Shown here one piece after another: positions 17,244 to 24,610 of a DNA stretch of 64,000 nt (within the stretch, counting starts at the first letter, position 1; each line of letters starts with the position of its first letter). The notes under the pieces were generated by a model. It was given only the letters and a program-made list of their open reading frames with translations, did not search any database and was not told the DNA's origin. Source of the stretch: Brucellaceae bacterium. Its GTDB lineage: Bacteria; Pseudomonadota; Alphaproteobacteria; Rhizobiales; Rhizobiaceae. Made by a program: the position numbers and the translations under genes. The stretch spans positions 133,570 through 197,569 of the forward strand of contig JACKJW010000002.1 of NCBI GenBank assembly GCA_020637755.1, in the 5' to 3' direction.

Positions 17244-18656
17244 TCACTCGGCAGCCTGTGCCTGCGGGAGGCCGAGCCATGCGCGGCAGTCCGCCAGCGC
17301 GCGCGCGGTGACCGCGTGCTTCTTGGCAACCGCCTTTTCCTTGCCGCGGAAACGCTTCTGGCCTTCCGGCTTCTTCAGCGCACCGGCCTCCAGCGGCGGG
17401 AACAGGCCGAAATTGATGTTCATCGGCTGGAACGACCGTTTGCCCGGCTCGTCATCAGATACCAGGTGTCCACCGGTGATATGGCCAAGCAGCGAGCCGA
17501 AGGCAGTCGTCACGGGAGGCAGGGACAGGGCCTCGCCCCTCTGTGCGGCAGCGGCAAACCGGCCGGCCAGCAGGCCGACAGCTGCCGATTCCACATAGCC
17601 CTCGCAGCCGGTGATCTGGCCGGCAAAGCGTAGCCCGTTCCGGCCTTTCAGCTGCAGCGTCGGATCGAGCAGCACCGGCGAGTTGATGTAGGTATTGCGG
17701 TGCAGTCCGCCCAGCCGCGCGAACTGGGCGTCCTCAAGGCCGGGGATCATGCGGAAGATGCGCACCTGCTCGGCATATTTCAGTTTCGTCTGGAAGCCGA
17801 CCATGTTGTAGAGCGTGCCGAGTGCGTTGTCCTGACGGAGCTGCACCACGGCGTAGGGCTTCTGGTCGGGCTTGTGCGCATTGGTCAGCCCCATCGGCTT
17901 CATCGGCCCATGCCGCAGCGTCTCGCGTCCGCGCTCGGCCATCACCTCGATCGGCAGGCAGCCGTCGAAATAGGGCGTGCCTTCCCATTCGCGGAATTCG
18001 GTCTTGTCACCCTCCAGCACCGCATCGATGAAGGCGCTGTACTGCGCCTCGTCCATGGGCAAGTTGATGTAATCCTTGCCGGTTCCGCCCGGCCCCACCT
18101 TGTCGTAACGCGATTGGAACCAGGCCACGTCAAAGTCGATCGATTCGAAGTGGACGATGGGTGCGATGGCATCAAAGAAGGAGAGCGAGGTTTCGCCGGT
18201 GCGCGCCGCAATCGCCTCGGCCAGTGCGGACGAGGTGAGGGGGCCGGTCGAGATGATCACCTGGTCCCAGTCCTCCGGCGGCAGGCCGGTTACTTCTTCG
18301 CGGATGATGGTCACATTGGGATGGGCCGTGAGACGTGCCGTCACCGCGTCGGAAAAGCCGTCACGGTCGACGGCAAGCGCGCTTCCCGCCGGCACCTGGT
18401 TGGCATCGCCACAGGCCATGATGAGCGAATTCGCAAGCCGCATTTCCGCATGCAGCAGGCCGACTGCGTTGGATTGCGCATCATCGGATCGGAACGAGTT
18501 GGAGCAGACCAGTTCCGCCAGCCCGTCGGTCTTGTGGGCATCGGTGCCGCGCACGCCGCGCATTTCGTGCAGGATCACGGGAACGCCGGCTTCCGCCACC
18601 TGCCAGGCCGCTTCCGATCCCGCCAGACCGCCGCCGATGATGTGTACCGGTTTCAT
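17244..18656 (-). CDS. trmFO: Folate-dependent tRNA (uracil-54) methyltransferase TrmFO
   Basis: TrmFO (470 residues) forms ribothymidine at position 54 of tRNA using methylene-tetrahydrofolate and FAD. The N-terminal FAD-binding motif is HIIGGGLAGSEAAWQVAEAG, followed by EMRG, the catalytic-Cys region ELVCSNSFRSDD and a second conserved Cys in FDGCLPIEVMAERG. Further family blocks include VVQLRQDNA and FAGQITGCEGYVESAA. I chose the ATG at 18656, which has an AGGGA ribosome site; the upstream ATG at 18683 has none. This folate-dependent enzyme replaces TrmA in many alphaproteobacteria. Confidence 0.95.
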   Translation of the reverse strand: MKPVHIIGGGLAGSEAAWQVAEAGVPVILHEMRGVRGTDAHKTDGLAELVCSNSFRSDDAQSNAVGLLHAEMRLANSLIMACGDANQVPAGSALAVDRDGFSDAVTARLTAHPNVTIIREEVTGLPPEDWDQVIISTGPLTSSALAEAIAARTGETSLSFFDAIAPIVHFESIDFDVAWFQSRYDKVGPGGTGKDYINLPMDEAQYSAFIDAVLEGDKTEFREWEGTPYFDGCLPIEVMAERGRETLRHGPMKPMGLTNAHKPDQKPYAVVQLRQDNALGTLYNMVGFQTKLKYAEQVRIFRMIPGLEDAQFARLGGLHRNTYINSPVLLDPTLQLKGRNGLRFAGQITGCEGYVESAAVGLLAGRFAAAAQRGEALSLPPVTTAFGSLLGHITGGHLVSDDEPGKRSFQPMNINFGLFPPLEAGALKKPEGQKRFRGKEKAVAKKHAVTARALADCRAWLGLPQAQAAE

Positions 18657-18786
18657 GTGCTGATCCCTGTTCCGTTTCGCCATCTCATAGGCGGGAACGC
18701 GCTGCGCTTCAATCGCCTGCAGCCGAACCGTGACCTGCGGCCAGGGCGCCTTGCGGCCCGCACCGGTTTCACCTTACCATGACCCC

Positions 18787-19359
18787 ATGAGAAAATTGCT
18801 GACCGTATCATCCGCCCTCGCGGTGCTTTGCGCCGTGCTGCCCGTTTCGCAAGTCGGGGCGAAAGACCTTCCCGTCTGTCACGGCTATGGCTGCACCTTC
18901 AGCAAGCCCCTGCCGCTCACCGCAGCCGATGAAGAGAAGTTGGCCGCTATCATGGCGCCGGGGGCGGCAAGTCCGGAAGCCGAGCGCACGGCACTGGCAT
19001 CGGCGATCGCCTATCTGGAGACCCGCTCGGTCGCCGTTCTGGGCGTGCGCGATTTTGCCAAGGCGGCGCTGACGGGGGCAGGCCGGGCCGGCCAGATGGA
19101 TTGCATCGACGAATCCACCAATTCGACGACCTTCCTGCGTCATCTGGAGGCCAAGAACCTCCTGCGGCACCATTCCGTCGAGAAGCCGACTTCGCGCGGC
19201 ATCATGATCGACGGACGCTATCCGCATTGGACGGCAGTGCTGAAGGCAGCAGACGGCGGCAAATGGGCTGTGGACAGCTGGTATGAGCCCGGCGGCGGCA
19301 AGCCCGATGTGATGCCCCTGGGCGAGTGGCGCAAGCGCGGCGTCGGCGGCCAGCGCTAG
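18787..19359 (+). CDS. Exported protein of unknown function
   Basis: A 190-residue protein with an N-terminal signal peptide (MRKLLTVSSALAVLCAVLPV, then SQVGA). The mature part begins with KDLPVCHGYGC, a CxxxxxC pair, and has conserved-looking MDCIDESTNSTTFLRHLE and WTAVLKAADGGKWAVDSWYEPGG segments. The ATG at 18787 starts the signal peptide; the in-frame extension upstream does not look like protein. Similar proteins of unknown function are widespread in Rhizobiales. It is divergent from trmFO. Confidence 0.75.
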   Translation: MRKLLTVSSALAVLCAVLPVSQVGAKDLPVCHGYGCTFSKPLPLTAADEEKLAAIMAPGAASPEAERTALASAIAYLETRSVAVLGVRDFAKAALTGAGRAGQMDCIDESTNSTTFLRHLEAKNLLRHHSVEKPTSRGIMIDGRYPHWTAVLKAADGGKWAVDSWYEPGGGKPDVMPLGEWRKRGVGGQR

Positions 19360-19429
19360 GCACGGTTGCTGTTTCATGTGCCTGGCAAGACCTTGGGGCC
19401 GGGCCCGGCGGACGATAGCAACTGCCGGA

Positions 19430-19550
19430 ATCAAAACACCCGCCGGGGGAGGAGATCCGGCGGGTGCCTTGGATGCAGGTTCATGATTGGGAGGAGGATG
19501 ATCATGAACCCCTATCCGCCAAGGCTGGGAGGAGGAGTGCCCCGGCGAAA
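19430..19550 (-). ncRNA. Cuckoo-type RNA: three hairpins with CCUCC loops after DUF1127
   Basis: Read on the minus strand, three successive stem-loops follow the DUF1127 stop. Hairpin 1: stem 19539-19547 with 19517-19525 (9 pairs including two G-U), loop ACTCCTCCTCCCA. Hairpin 2: perfect 9-pair stem 19501-19509 with 19479-19487, loop CATCCTCCTCCCA. Hairpin 3: perfect 10-pair stem 19457-19466 with 19437-19446, loop ATCTCCTCCC, followed by TTTTGA as a terminator. All loops are anti-Shine-Dalgarno sequences. This arrangement is that of the alphaproteobacterial cuckoo RNA family (CcsR of Rhodobacter), usually processed from a DUF1127 mRNA. Confidence 0.85.
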
Positions 19551-19565
19551 TCAGTGTCTGGCGCG

Positions 19566-19706
19566 TCAGCGCGCCTGGCGTGCGATGAAGGGAATCTCGC
19601 TACGCGAAATGCCGAGGTCCTGAAGCTCACGATTGGTCAGGCGGCTCAGCTCGTTGACCGTTTCGCGAGTGCGGCGCCATTCCCTGTAATTGCGAATAAG
19701 GCCCAT
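19566..19706 (-). CDS. DUF1127 micro-protein
   Basis: A 46-residue basic protein that is essentially one DUF1127 domain. The family features are visible: RNYREWRRTRETVNELSRL, then LTNRELQDLGISRSEI near the C-terminus. In Rhodobacter the related CcaF1 binds RNA and affects RNA turnover; similar short proteins in Agrobacterium influence phosphate and carbon metabolism. The start ATG at 19706 has an AAGGAAG ribosome site 7 bases away. The gene is followed directly by the three-hairpin RNA, with which it is probably co-transcribed. Confidence 0.9.
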   Translation of the reverse strand: MGLIRNYREWRRTRETVNELSRLTNRELQDLGISRSEIPFIARQAR

Positions 19707-19795
19707 CTCTGTCTTCCTTCGGTTCGGGTCTGTTTTGACCGATGAGACAAATTTAGGCGCGCCACCGGCCGGTTTAAAGTTGTCTTTTTTGCATG

Positions 19796-19814
19796 GCAGC
19801 ATTGCAAATGCTGC
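19796..19814. promoter_or_regulatory. Perfect palindrome upstream of DUF1127, candidate operator
   Basis: The arms gcagcatt (19796-19803) and aatgctgc (19807-19814) pair perfectly around a 3-base centre. Partial copies of tgcattgc extend on both sides (19790-19822). It lies about 90 bases before the DUF1127 start codon, a fitting place for a regulator of the micro-protein and its RNA. The binding protein is unknown. Confidence 0.4.
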
Positions 19815-19996
19815 ATTGCACAATAAACAAGGCCTTGAAAACGCTGCGTAAGCTGGAGGATCCATGCTTTGTAGCGGCATCAAATGTGGCCACAAGACGG
19901 CAGGTGGGGTGGGTGATGGCCTGACCGGCCGATTCGTTTTGCGCAGGCTTTTGGTCACGGGCACCAAAAAATGCCTTGTTCCCGGGCATTTTCCCT

Positions 19997-20024
19997 TTGA
20001 AGCGCCCTGACGCAATGATATAGG
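19997..20024 (+). promoter_or_regulatory. Sigma70-like promoter of tRNA-Leu
   Basis: TTGAAG at 19997-20002 and TATAGG at 20019-20024 are separated by 16 bases. The -10 is preceded by TGA, an extended -10-like element. The tRNA begins 36 bases downstream. Confidence 0.55.
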
Positions 20025-20059
20025 AACCGCGCTTCCGACTGGTGGTTCCACCGGTCTGT

Positions 20060-20144
<85 letters not shown>

Positions 20145-20231
20145 GGCAAGCCGGCAAGGCGAGCGAACTCCGGGCGGCAGGCGGCCGATGGCCTTCCTGT
20201 TGCCGATCGAATGCAAAACAAAGGTTTTATG

Positions 20232-21650
20232 ATGCAGGTTACCGAAACGCTCAATGAAGGGCTCAAGCGCGAAATCAAGGTGGTGGTTCCGGCTGCCGAC
20301 ATGGAATCGCGGCTGAAGGATCGCCTGGCCGATGCCAGCTCGAAGGCACGCATCAACGGCTTCCGCCCCGGCAAGGTGCCTGCCGCCCATCTGCGCAAGA
20401 TGTACGGCAAGTCGATGATGGCCGAGATCGTCAACGAGATCTTGAGCGAATCCTCCCGCTCGATCCTTGCCGAGCGCGGCGAGAAGGCTGCCATGCAGCC
20501 CGAGATCGACATGACCGAGGATGAGGCCGAGGCCAACAAGATCCTTGAGGGCGGCGCCGATTTTGAATTCTCCATCGCCTATGAGGTCATCCCGTCTTTT
20601 GAGATTCAGGATGTCTCCTCCATCGCGGTCACCCGTCAGGTCGTCCAGATCGCGGATGAGGAAGTGGAAGAACAGGTCCGCCAGATCGCCGATTCCGCGC
20701 GCTCCTACGAGACAAAGAAGGGCAAGGCCGCCAAGGGCGACCGCGTCACGATCGACTATGTCGGCAAGCTCGACGGCGTGGCCTTTGACGGCGGCACCGA
20801 CAGCGACGCCAACCTGGTGCTCGGCTCCAACCGCTTCATCCCCGGTTTCGAGGAGCAGCTTGAAGGCGTCAAGGCGGGCGACGTGAAGACCATCACCGTC
20901 ACCTTCCCGGCAGAATACCAGGCCGCCCATCTGGCCGGCAAGGACGCGACCTTTGACATCACCGTCAAGGACGTGGCCGCACCCGGCGAACTGGAGATCA
21001 ACGACGAGCTCGCCCAGAAGCTCGGCCTGGAAAGTGCAGACCGCCTGCGCCAGATCGTCCGCGAGCAGATCGAGGGCCAGTTTGGCAATGCCACCCGCCA
21101 GAAGGTGAAACGCCAGATTCTCGACGCGCTCGACGAGACCTACAAGTTCGAGGCTCCCTCCAAGCTGGTCGAGGCCGAGTTCCGCAACATCTGGCACACC
21201 GTTTCCGCTGACCTGGAGCGCGCCGGCAAGACCTTCGCCGACGAGGACACCACGGAAGAGGAAGCCCGCGAGGAATACCAGAAGCTCGCTGAGCGCCGCG
21301 TGCGCCTCGGTCTCGTCCTGTCCCAGATCGGCGAAACTGCCGGTGTCTCGGTCGGCGAAGAGGAAATCCAGCGCGCCGTTTACGAGCAGATCCGCCAGTT
21401 CCCCGGTCAGGAGCAGCAGATCTATGATTACTTCCGCAACAATCCGGAAGCCATCAACGCCATCCGCGCGCCGCTCTTCGAAGAGAAGGTGGTCGATCAC
21501 CTGCTGACGCAGATCAGCGTCACCGACCAGCCGGTTTCCAAGGAAGAGCTGCTGGCCGACGACGAGGACGAGGGCGACAAGGCAGCCAAGAAGGCTCCCG
21601 CCAAGAAGAAGGCCGCCCCGAAGAAAAAGAAGGCCGACGAAGCCGAGTGA
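20232..21650 (+). CDS. tig: Trigger factor, ribosome-associated chaperone
   Basis: Trigger factor (472 residues) binds ribosomal protein L23 at the tunnel exit and folds nascent chains. The N-terminal ribosome-binding domain starts MQVTETLNEGLKREIKV and has the signature GFRPGKVP near residue 45. The PPIase (FKBP-like) domain lies around residues 160-245 (GDRVTIDYVG, FIPGFEEQLEG), and the helical C-terminal domain follows, ending in a Lys/Ala tail (KKAPAKKKAAPKKKK). Two adjacent ATGs occur at 20229 and 20232; the second has the better distance from the AAAGG ribosome site and matches the family N-terminus. Confidence 0.96.
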   Translation: MQVTETLNEGLKREIKVVVPAADMESRLKDRLADASSKARINGFRPGKVPAAHLRKMYGKSMMAEIVNEILSESSRSILAERGEKAAMQPEIDMTEDEAEANKILEGGADFEFSIAYEVIPSFEIQDVSSIAVTRQVVQIADEEVEEQVRQIADSARSYETKKGKAAKGDRVTIDYVGKLDGVAFDGGTDSDANLVLGSNRFIPGFEEQLEGVKAGDVKTITVTFPAEYQAAHLAGKDATFDITVKDVAAPGELEINDELAQKLGLESADRLRQIVREQIEGQFGNATRQKVKRQILDALDETYKFEAPSKLVEAEFRNIWHTVSADLERAGKTFADEDTTEEEAREEYQKLAERRVRLGLVLSQIGETAGVSVGEEEIQRAVYEQIRQFPGQEQQIYDYFRNNPEAINAIRAPLFEEKVVDHLLTQISVTDQPVSKEELLADDEDEGDKAAKKAPAKKKAAPKKKKADEAE

Positions 21651-21676
21651 CCGTCGGTCCCTTCAACTGAACGGCA

Positions 21677-21709
21677 AAGGCCGCGCCCCGGGCGCGGCCT
21701 TCTGCTTTT
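21677..21709 (+). terminator. Rho-independent terminator of tig
   Basis: A perfect 11-base-pair stem (aaggccgcgcc at 21677-21687 with ggcgcggcctt at 21691-21701) and a 3-base loop, followed by ctgctttt. It separates tig from the convergent radC gene. Confidence 0.85.
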
Positions 21710-21722
21710 CAGCGTTGTCCGC

Positions 21723-22496
21723 TCAGAACAGTTGCAGCGCCTTGAGGCTGGCGTGTCCGTCCCGGCCGATGATGATGTGATCGTGCACCACCACGCCGAG
21801 CGGGCCTGAGGCATCCGCAATGGTGCGGGTCATCTCGATATCGGCGCGCGATGGGGTCGGGTCCCCGGACGGATGGTTGTGCACCAGGATGATGGCCGTC
21901 GCGCCGAGTTCCAGTGCCCTGTGGATCACCTCGCGCGTATAGACAGGTGTGTGGTCCACCGTGCCCTTCTGCTGCACCTCGTCGGCGATCAGCACATTCT
22001 TCTTGTCAAGGAACAGGATGCGAAACTGCTCTCGCTGCTCGCGCGCCATGGCCGCATGGCAGTAGTCCAGCACCTTCGACCACGCATCGAGCACATTCTT
22101 TTTCCTAATGTCGCTCTTGAGCGACCGCCGGATCGCCGCGCCGATGATCCGCAGATCCGTTGCCGTACTCTCTCCGATCCCGCTGACCTCCGTCAGCAGA
22201 TGCAGGGGTGCGGAGAAAATGTTGGCAAGAGTGCCAAATCGCTCGATCAGCGCCTTGGCGACCGGTTTCGTGTCACGCCGGGGCAACAGCCGGAAGAGCA
22301 CAAGTTCCAGCACCTCATAGTCGGCCAAGGCCGTATCGCCAGTTTCAATGAATTTTGCGCGCAGCCGGTCCCGATGGCCGGAATAATGCGGCACCGGCTT
22401 GCCGGTCACCTGAAGCGCCGGTTTCGGTTCCGCATTGCTGTCTGGAAACAGGGAAGCCTCGGCAAAGAACCCGCGCTCGTCGCCCTCGTCAGTCAT
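21723..22496 (-). CDS. radC: RadC family JAB-domain protein
   Basis: A 257-residue RadC-type protein. The N-terminal third contains a helix-hairpin-helix-like UPF0758 segment (LLTEVSGIGESTATDLRIIG), and the C-terminal JAB/MPN domain carries the metal motif HNHPSGDPTPSRAD (H-x-H-x10-D) with an upstream Glu in LFLDKKNVLIADE. Despite its name, the old link to DNA repair in E. coli has been questioned, and the function is unsettled. It lies at the end of a leftward group sfsA-map-radC that is common in Rhizobiales. Confidence 0.92.
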   Translation of the reverse strand: MTDEGDERGFFAEASLFPDSNAEPKPALQVTGKPVPHYSGHRDRLRAKFIETGDTALADYEVLELVLFRLLPRRDTKPVAKALIERFGTLANIFSAPLHLLTEVSGIGESTATDLRIIGAAIRRSLKSDIRKKNVLDAWSKVLDYCHAAMAREQREQFRILFLDKKNVLIADEVQQKGTVDHTPVYTREVIHRALELGATAIILVHNHPSGDPTPSRADIEMTRTIADASGPLGVVVHDHIIIGRDGHASLKALQLF

Positions 22497-22618
22497 GGTC
22501 TCGTCCGCCCGTGCAGCCGTCAGGGAAGGACAGCGGCACCGAACCCCACGCTGCAGAGACTAGCGCATGCCAGTGGGCTGCGGAAGGGCAAGCGGAACGT
22601 AATGAACCGTCGCGCGGA

Positions 22619-23452
22619 TCAGGCGGCTGCGGGCAGGCCGGGCCGGTCAAGGCCTGCGGGCGACAGGGTGAAGATCTCGCAGCCGTCAGCCGTCACGCCC
22701 ACCGTATGTTCATACTGGGCGGAAAGCGAACGGTCCCGCGTGACGGCGGTCCAGCCGTCGGAAAGCACCTTCACATGCGGCCGGCCGAGATTGATCATCG
22801 GCTCGATGGTGAAGATCATCCCCTCGCGCAGCTCCACGCCCTCGCGCGCGCTGCCATAGTGGAGAATGTTGGGCGCATCATGGAAAAGCCTGCCAACGCC
22901 GTGGCCGCAGAAATCACGCACCACCGAGCAGCGCTCGGCTTCCGCATGGGCCTGGATGGCGGCACCGATGGCGCCGGTACGCGCGCCGGGCTTTACCGCC
23001 GCAATGCCGCGCATCAGGCATTCATGCGTCACTTCCATCAGCCTCTCGGCCGCGCGCTTCACCTGTCCGACCGGATACATGCGGCTGGAATCGCCATGCC
23101 AGCCATCCAGGATATAGGTGACGTCGATGTTGACGATATCGCCCTCGCGCAGCGGCTTGGCATTGGGAATGCCATGGCAGACCACATGGTTGAGCGAGGT
23201 GCAGACCGAGCGGGTGTAACCGCGATAGTTCAGCGTCGCGGGCAGGGCGCCGTGATCCATGCCGAACTCGAAGACGAAGCGGTCAATCGCATCGGTGTCG
23301 ACGCCGGGTTGAACCATCGGCACCAGCGCGTCGAGGCAGCGGGCGGTCAGCTGGCATGCCTTGCGCATGCCCTCGAAGGCTTCCGGCCCGTGCAGCCGGA
23401 TCTGGCCGGTGTTGCGAAGCGGCGCGGCGCTGGCATCGATGTAGTTGACCAT
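22619..23452 (-). CDS. map: Type I methionine aminopeptidase
   Basis: MAP (277 residues) removes the initiator Met from new proteins in the cytoplasm. The five metal ligands are all visible: two Asp in NIDVTYILDGWHGDSSRMY, His in GHGVG, Glu in FTIEPMI and Glu in QYEHTVGV. The substrate His lies in CHGIPN. The ATG at 23452 begins MVNYIDASAAPL; the open frame upstream is Arg/His-rich and overlaps the sfsA region, so it is rejected. The ribosome site is weak. Confidence 0.95.
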   Translation of the reverse strand: MVNYIDASAAPLRNTGQIRLHGPEAFEGMRKACQLTARCLDALVPMVQPGVDTDAIDRFVFEFGMDHGALPATLNYRGYTRSVCTSLNHVVCHGIPNAKPLREGDIVNIDVTYILDGWHGDSSRMYPVGQVKRAAERLMEVTHECLMRGIAAVKPGARTGAIGAAIQAHAEAERCSVVRDFCGHGVGRLFHDAPNILHYGSAREGVELREGMIFTIEPMINLGRPHVKVLSDGWTAVTRDRSLSAQYEHTVGVTADGCEIFTLSPAGLDRPGLPAAA

Positions 23453-23535
23453 GGTGGCGGTTCCGGTTGTTCCGTGAGGCTTGCCGTTCAAATGGCACCG
23501 ATTGCCCCGCCAATCAAGCAGTGCGCCGGTTTTGC

Positions 23536-24252
23536 TCAGGCCGGGACGTGTGCGGGCAGGATCGGCAACATGCGCGTCGCGGCTATGCCGCGGGTGGTGA
23601 TGGTGCAGCCGAGCGCGAAGGCCTCCACGCCTGCCTGCGACGCACGGGCGAAAGCGGCGGCATAGGCGGGATCGAGGTCGCCGCACAGGCGGAATCTGTC
23701 GCAGTCGCCGCGCTGGACCAGATAGACCATGATCGCGCGGTGGCCCTCCGCCGCCATGGCGGCCAGTTCGTCAAGGTGCTTCACCCCGCGTGCGGTCACA
23801 GTGTCGGGAAATTCCGCCAGTCCGCCCCGGCGCATCAAGTGAACGTTCTTGACCTCCACATAGGCGCGCCCGCGCTCCGCGTCCTCCAGCAGGATGTCGA
23901 TGCGCGAATTGGTGCCGTAGCGCTGCTCGCGCTTCAGCTGCGCATAGGCGTCGAGCCCGGGCAGCAACCCGCCGCCAATCGCCTCCTCGACCAGACGGTT
24001 GGGCAGACCCGTATTGATGCCGACAAGCCCTCCATCGGCCTCCACGAGTTCCAGCGTATGGGCATATTTGCGCGCCGGGTTGTCAGAGCGTGAGAGCCAG
24101 ACGCGCATGCCGGGGTCCGACAGGCCCATCATCGAGCCGGTGTTGGGCACCGCGCAGGTCAGTTCCGTGCCGTCCTCCAGCCGCACATCGGCGAGGAAGC
24201 GCTTGTAGCGGCGCAGCAGGATGGCGGGCATCAGGGGAGAAGTAAAATCCAT
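23536..24252 (-). CDS. sfsA: Sugar fermentation stimulation protein homologue SfsA
   Basis: SfsA (238 residues) is a conserved protein with an N-terminal OB-fold and a nuclease-like domain; in E. coli it binds DNA and affects maltose metabolism. The typical blocks are present: LLRRYKRFLADVRLEDG, CAVPNTGSMMGL (the CPNTG-type motif), VWLSRSDNPARKYAHTLELVE, and the nuclease-like YVEVKNVHLM with an acidic and lysine pair. The start is uncertain, because in-frame ATGs at 24252, 24261 and 24264 all lack a good ribosome site; I use 24252. Confidence 0.92.
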   Translation of the reverse strand: MDFTSPLMPAILLRRYKRFLADVRLEDGTELTCAVPNTGSMMGLSDPGMRVWLSRSDNPARKYAHTLELVEADGGLVGINTGLPNRLVEEAIGGGLLPGLDAYAQLKREQRYGTNSRIDILLEDAERGRAYVEVKNVHLMRRGGLAEFPDTVTARGVKHLDELAAMAAEGHRAIMVYLVQRGDCDRFRLCGDLDPAYAAAFARASQAGVEAFALGCTITTRGIAATRMLPILPAHVPA

Positions 24253-24328
24253 GGTTGTCATCATGACGCGGGCGCGCCGCAACGCAAGCCGGAAATGGAG
24301 AAACTGATGAAATTTCAGGAGGATATCC

Positions 24329-24403
24329 TGGTACGCCCTACGGGACTCGAACCCGTGTTACCGCCGTGAAAGGGCGGCGTCCTAACCGCTAGACGAAGGG
24401 CGC
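24329..24403 (-). tRNA. tRNA-Glu (anticodon UUC)
   Basis: A 75-base tRNA on the minus strand. The anticodon stem CCGCC/GGCGG encloses CTTTCAC with anticodon TTC (plus-strand gaa at 24368-24370). The D arm has TCTAGCGGTTAGGA, the T arm GGTTCGA. The CCA end is encoded (tgg at 24329-24331 on the plus strand). The acceptor GCGCCCT pairs with AGGGCGT, with G-U as the first pair. Confidence 0.95.
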
Positions 24404-24419
24404 GCTCAAGACATGACGG

Positions 24420-24448
24420 CGTATAGAAAGTTTCCGGCAGACCCGCAA
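24420..24448 (-). promoter_or_regulatory. Sigma70-like promoter of tRNA-Glu
   Basis: On the minus strand TTGCGG (24443-24448) and TATACG (24420-24425) are separated by 17 bases, ending 16 bases before the tRNA start. TTGCGG instead of TTGACA is frequent in GC-rich alphaproteobacteria. Confidence 0.5.
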
Positions 24449-24610
24449 CCCCCTTTGTTGGCATTGCGGTGAAAAAACCTGCGTCCAGCCAGGCGCTGGA
24501 GCCGCACGGTCAACCTCTGCAACAGGCTGGCACGGCGGAAAGAAAATGGCACATACGCGGTATGATGGCGAAGTTTTCTCACGCGGCGTGTGAGCCACGC
24601 AAGAGCGCGC

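Larger units (their letters stand above)
19707..20059. other. 353-base intergenic region between DUF1127 and tRNA-Leu
   Basis: No gene is supported here. It is AT-richer than its surroundings. It holds a perfect inverted repeat at 19796-19814, probable control DNA for the leftward DUF1127/hairpin RNA transcript, and a sigma70-like promoter for the rightward tRNA-Leu at 19997-20024. An open frame reading leftward through this region and the tRNA is an antisense-tRNA artefact. Confidence 0.6.

Noticed and set aside
19503..19623. A short rightward frame over the DUF1127 gene (MNPYPPRLGGG...)
   Set aside because: It is antisense to DUF1127 and to the hairpin RNA, and its sequence is set by those.
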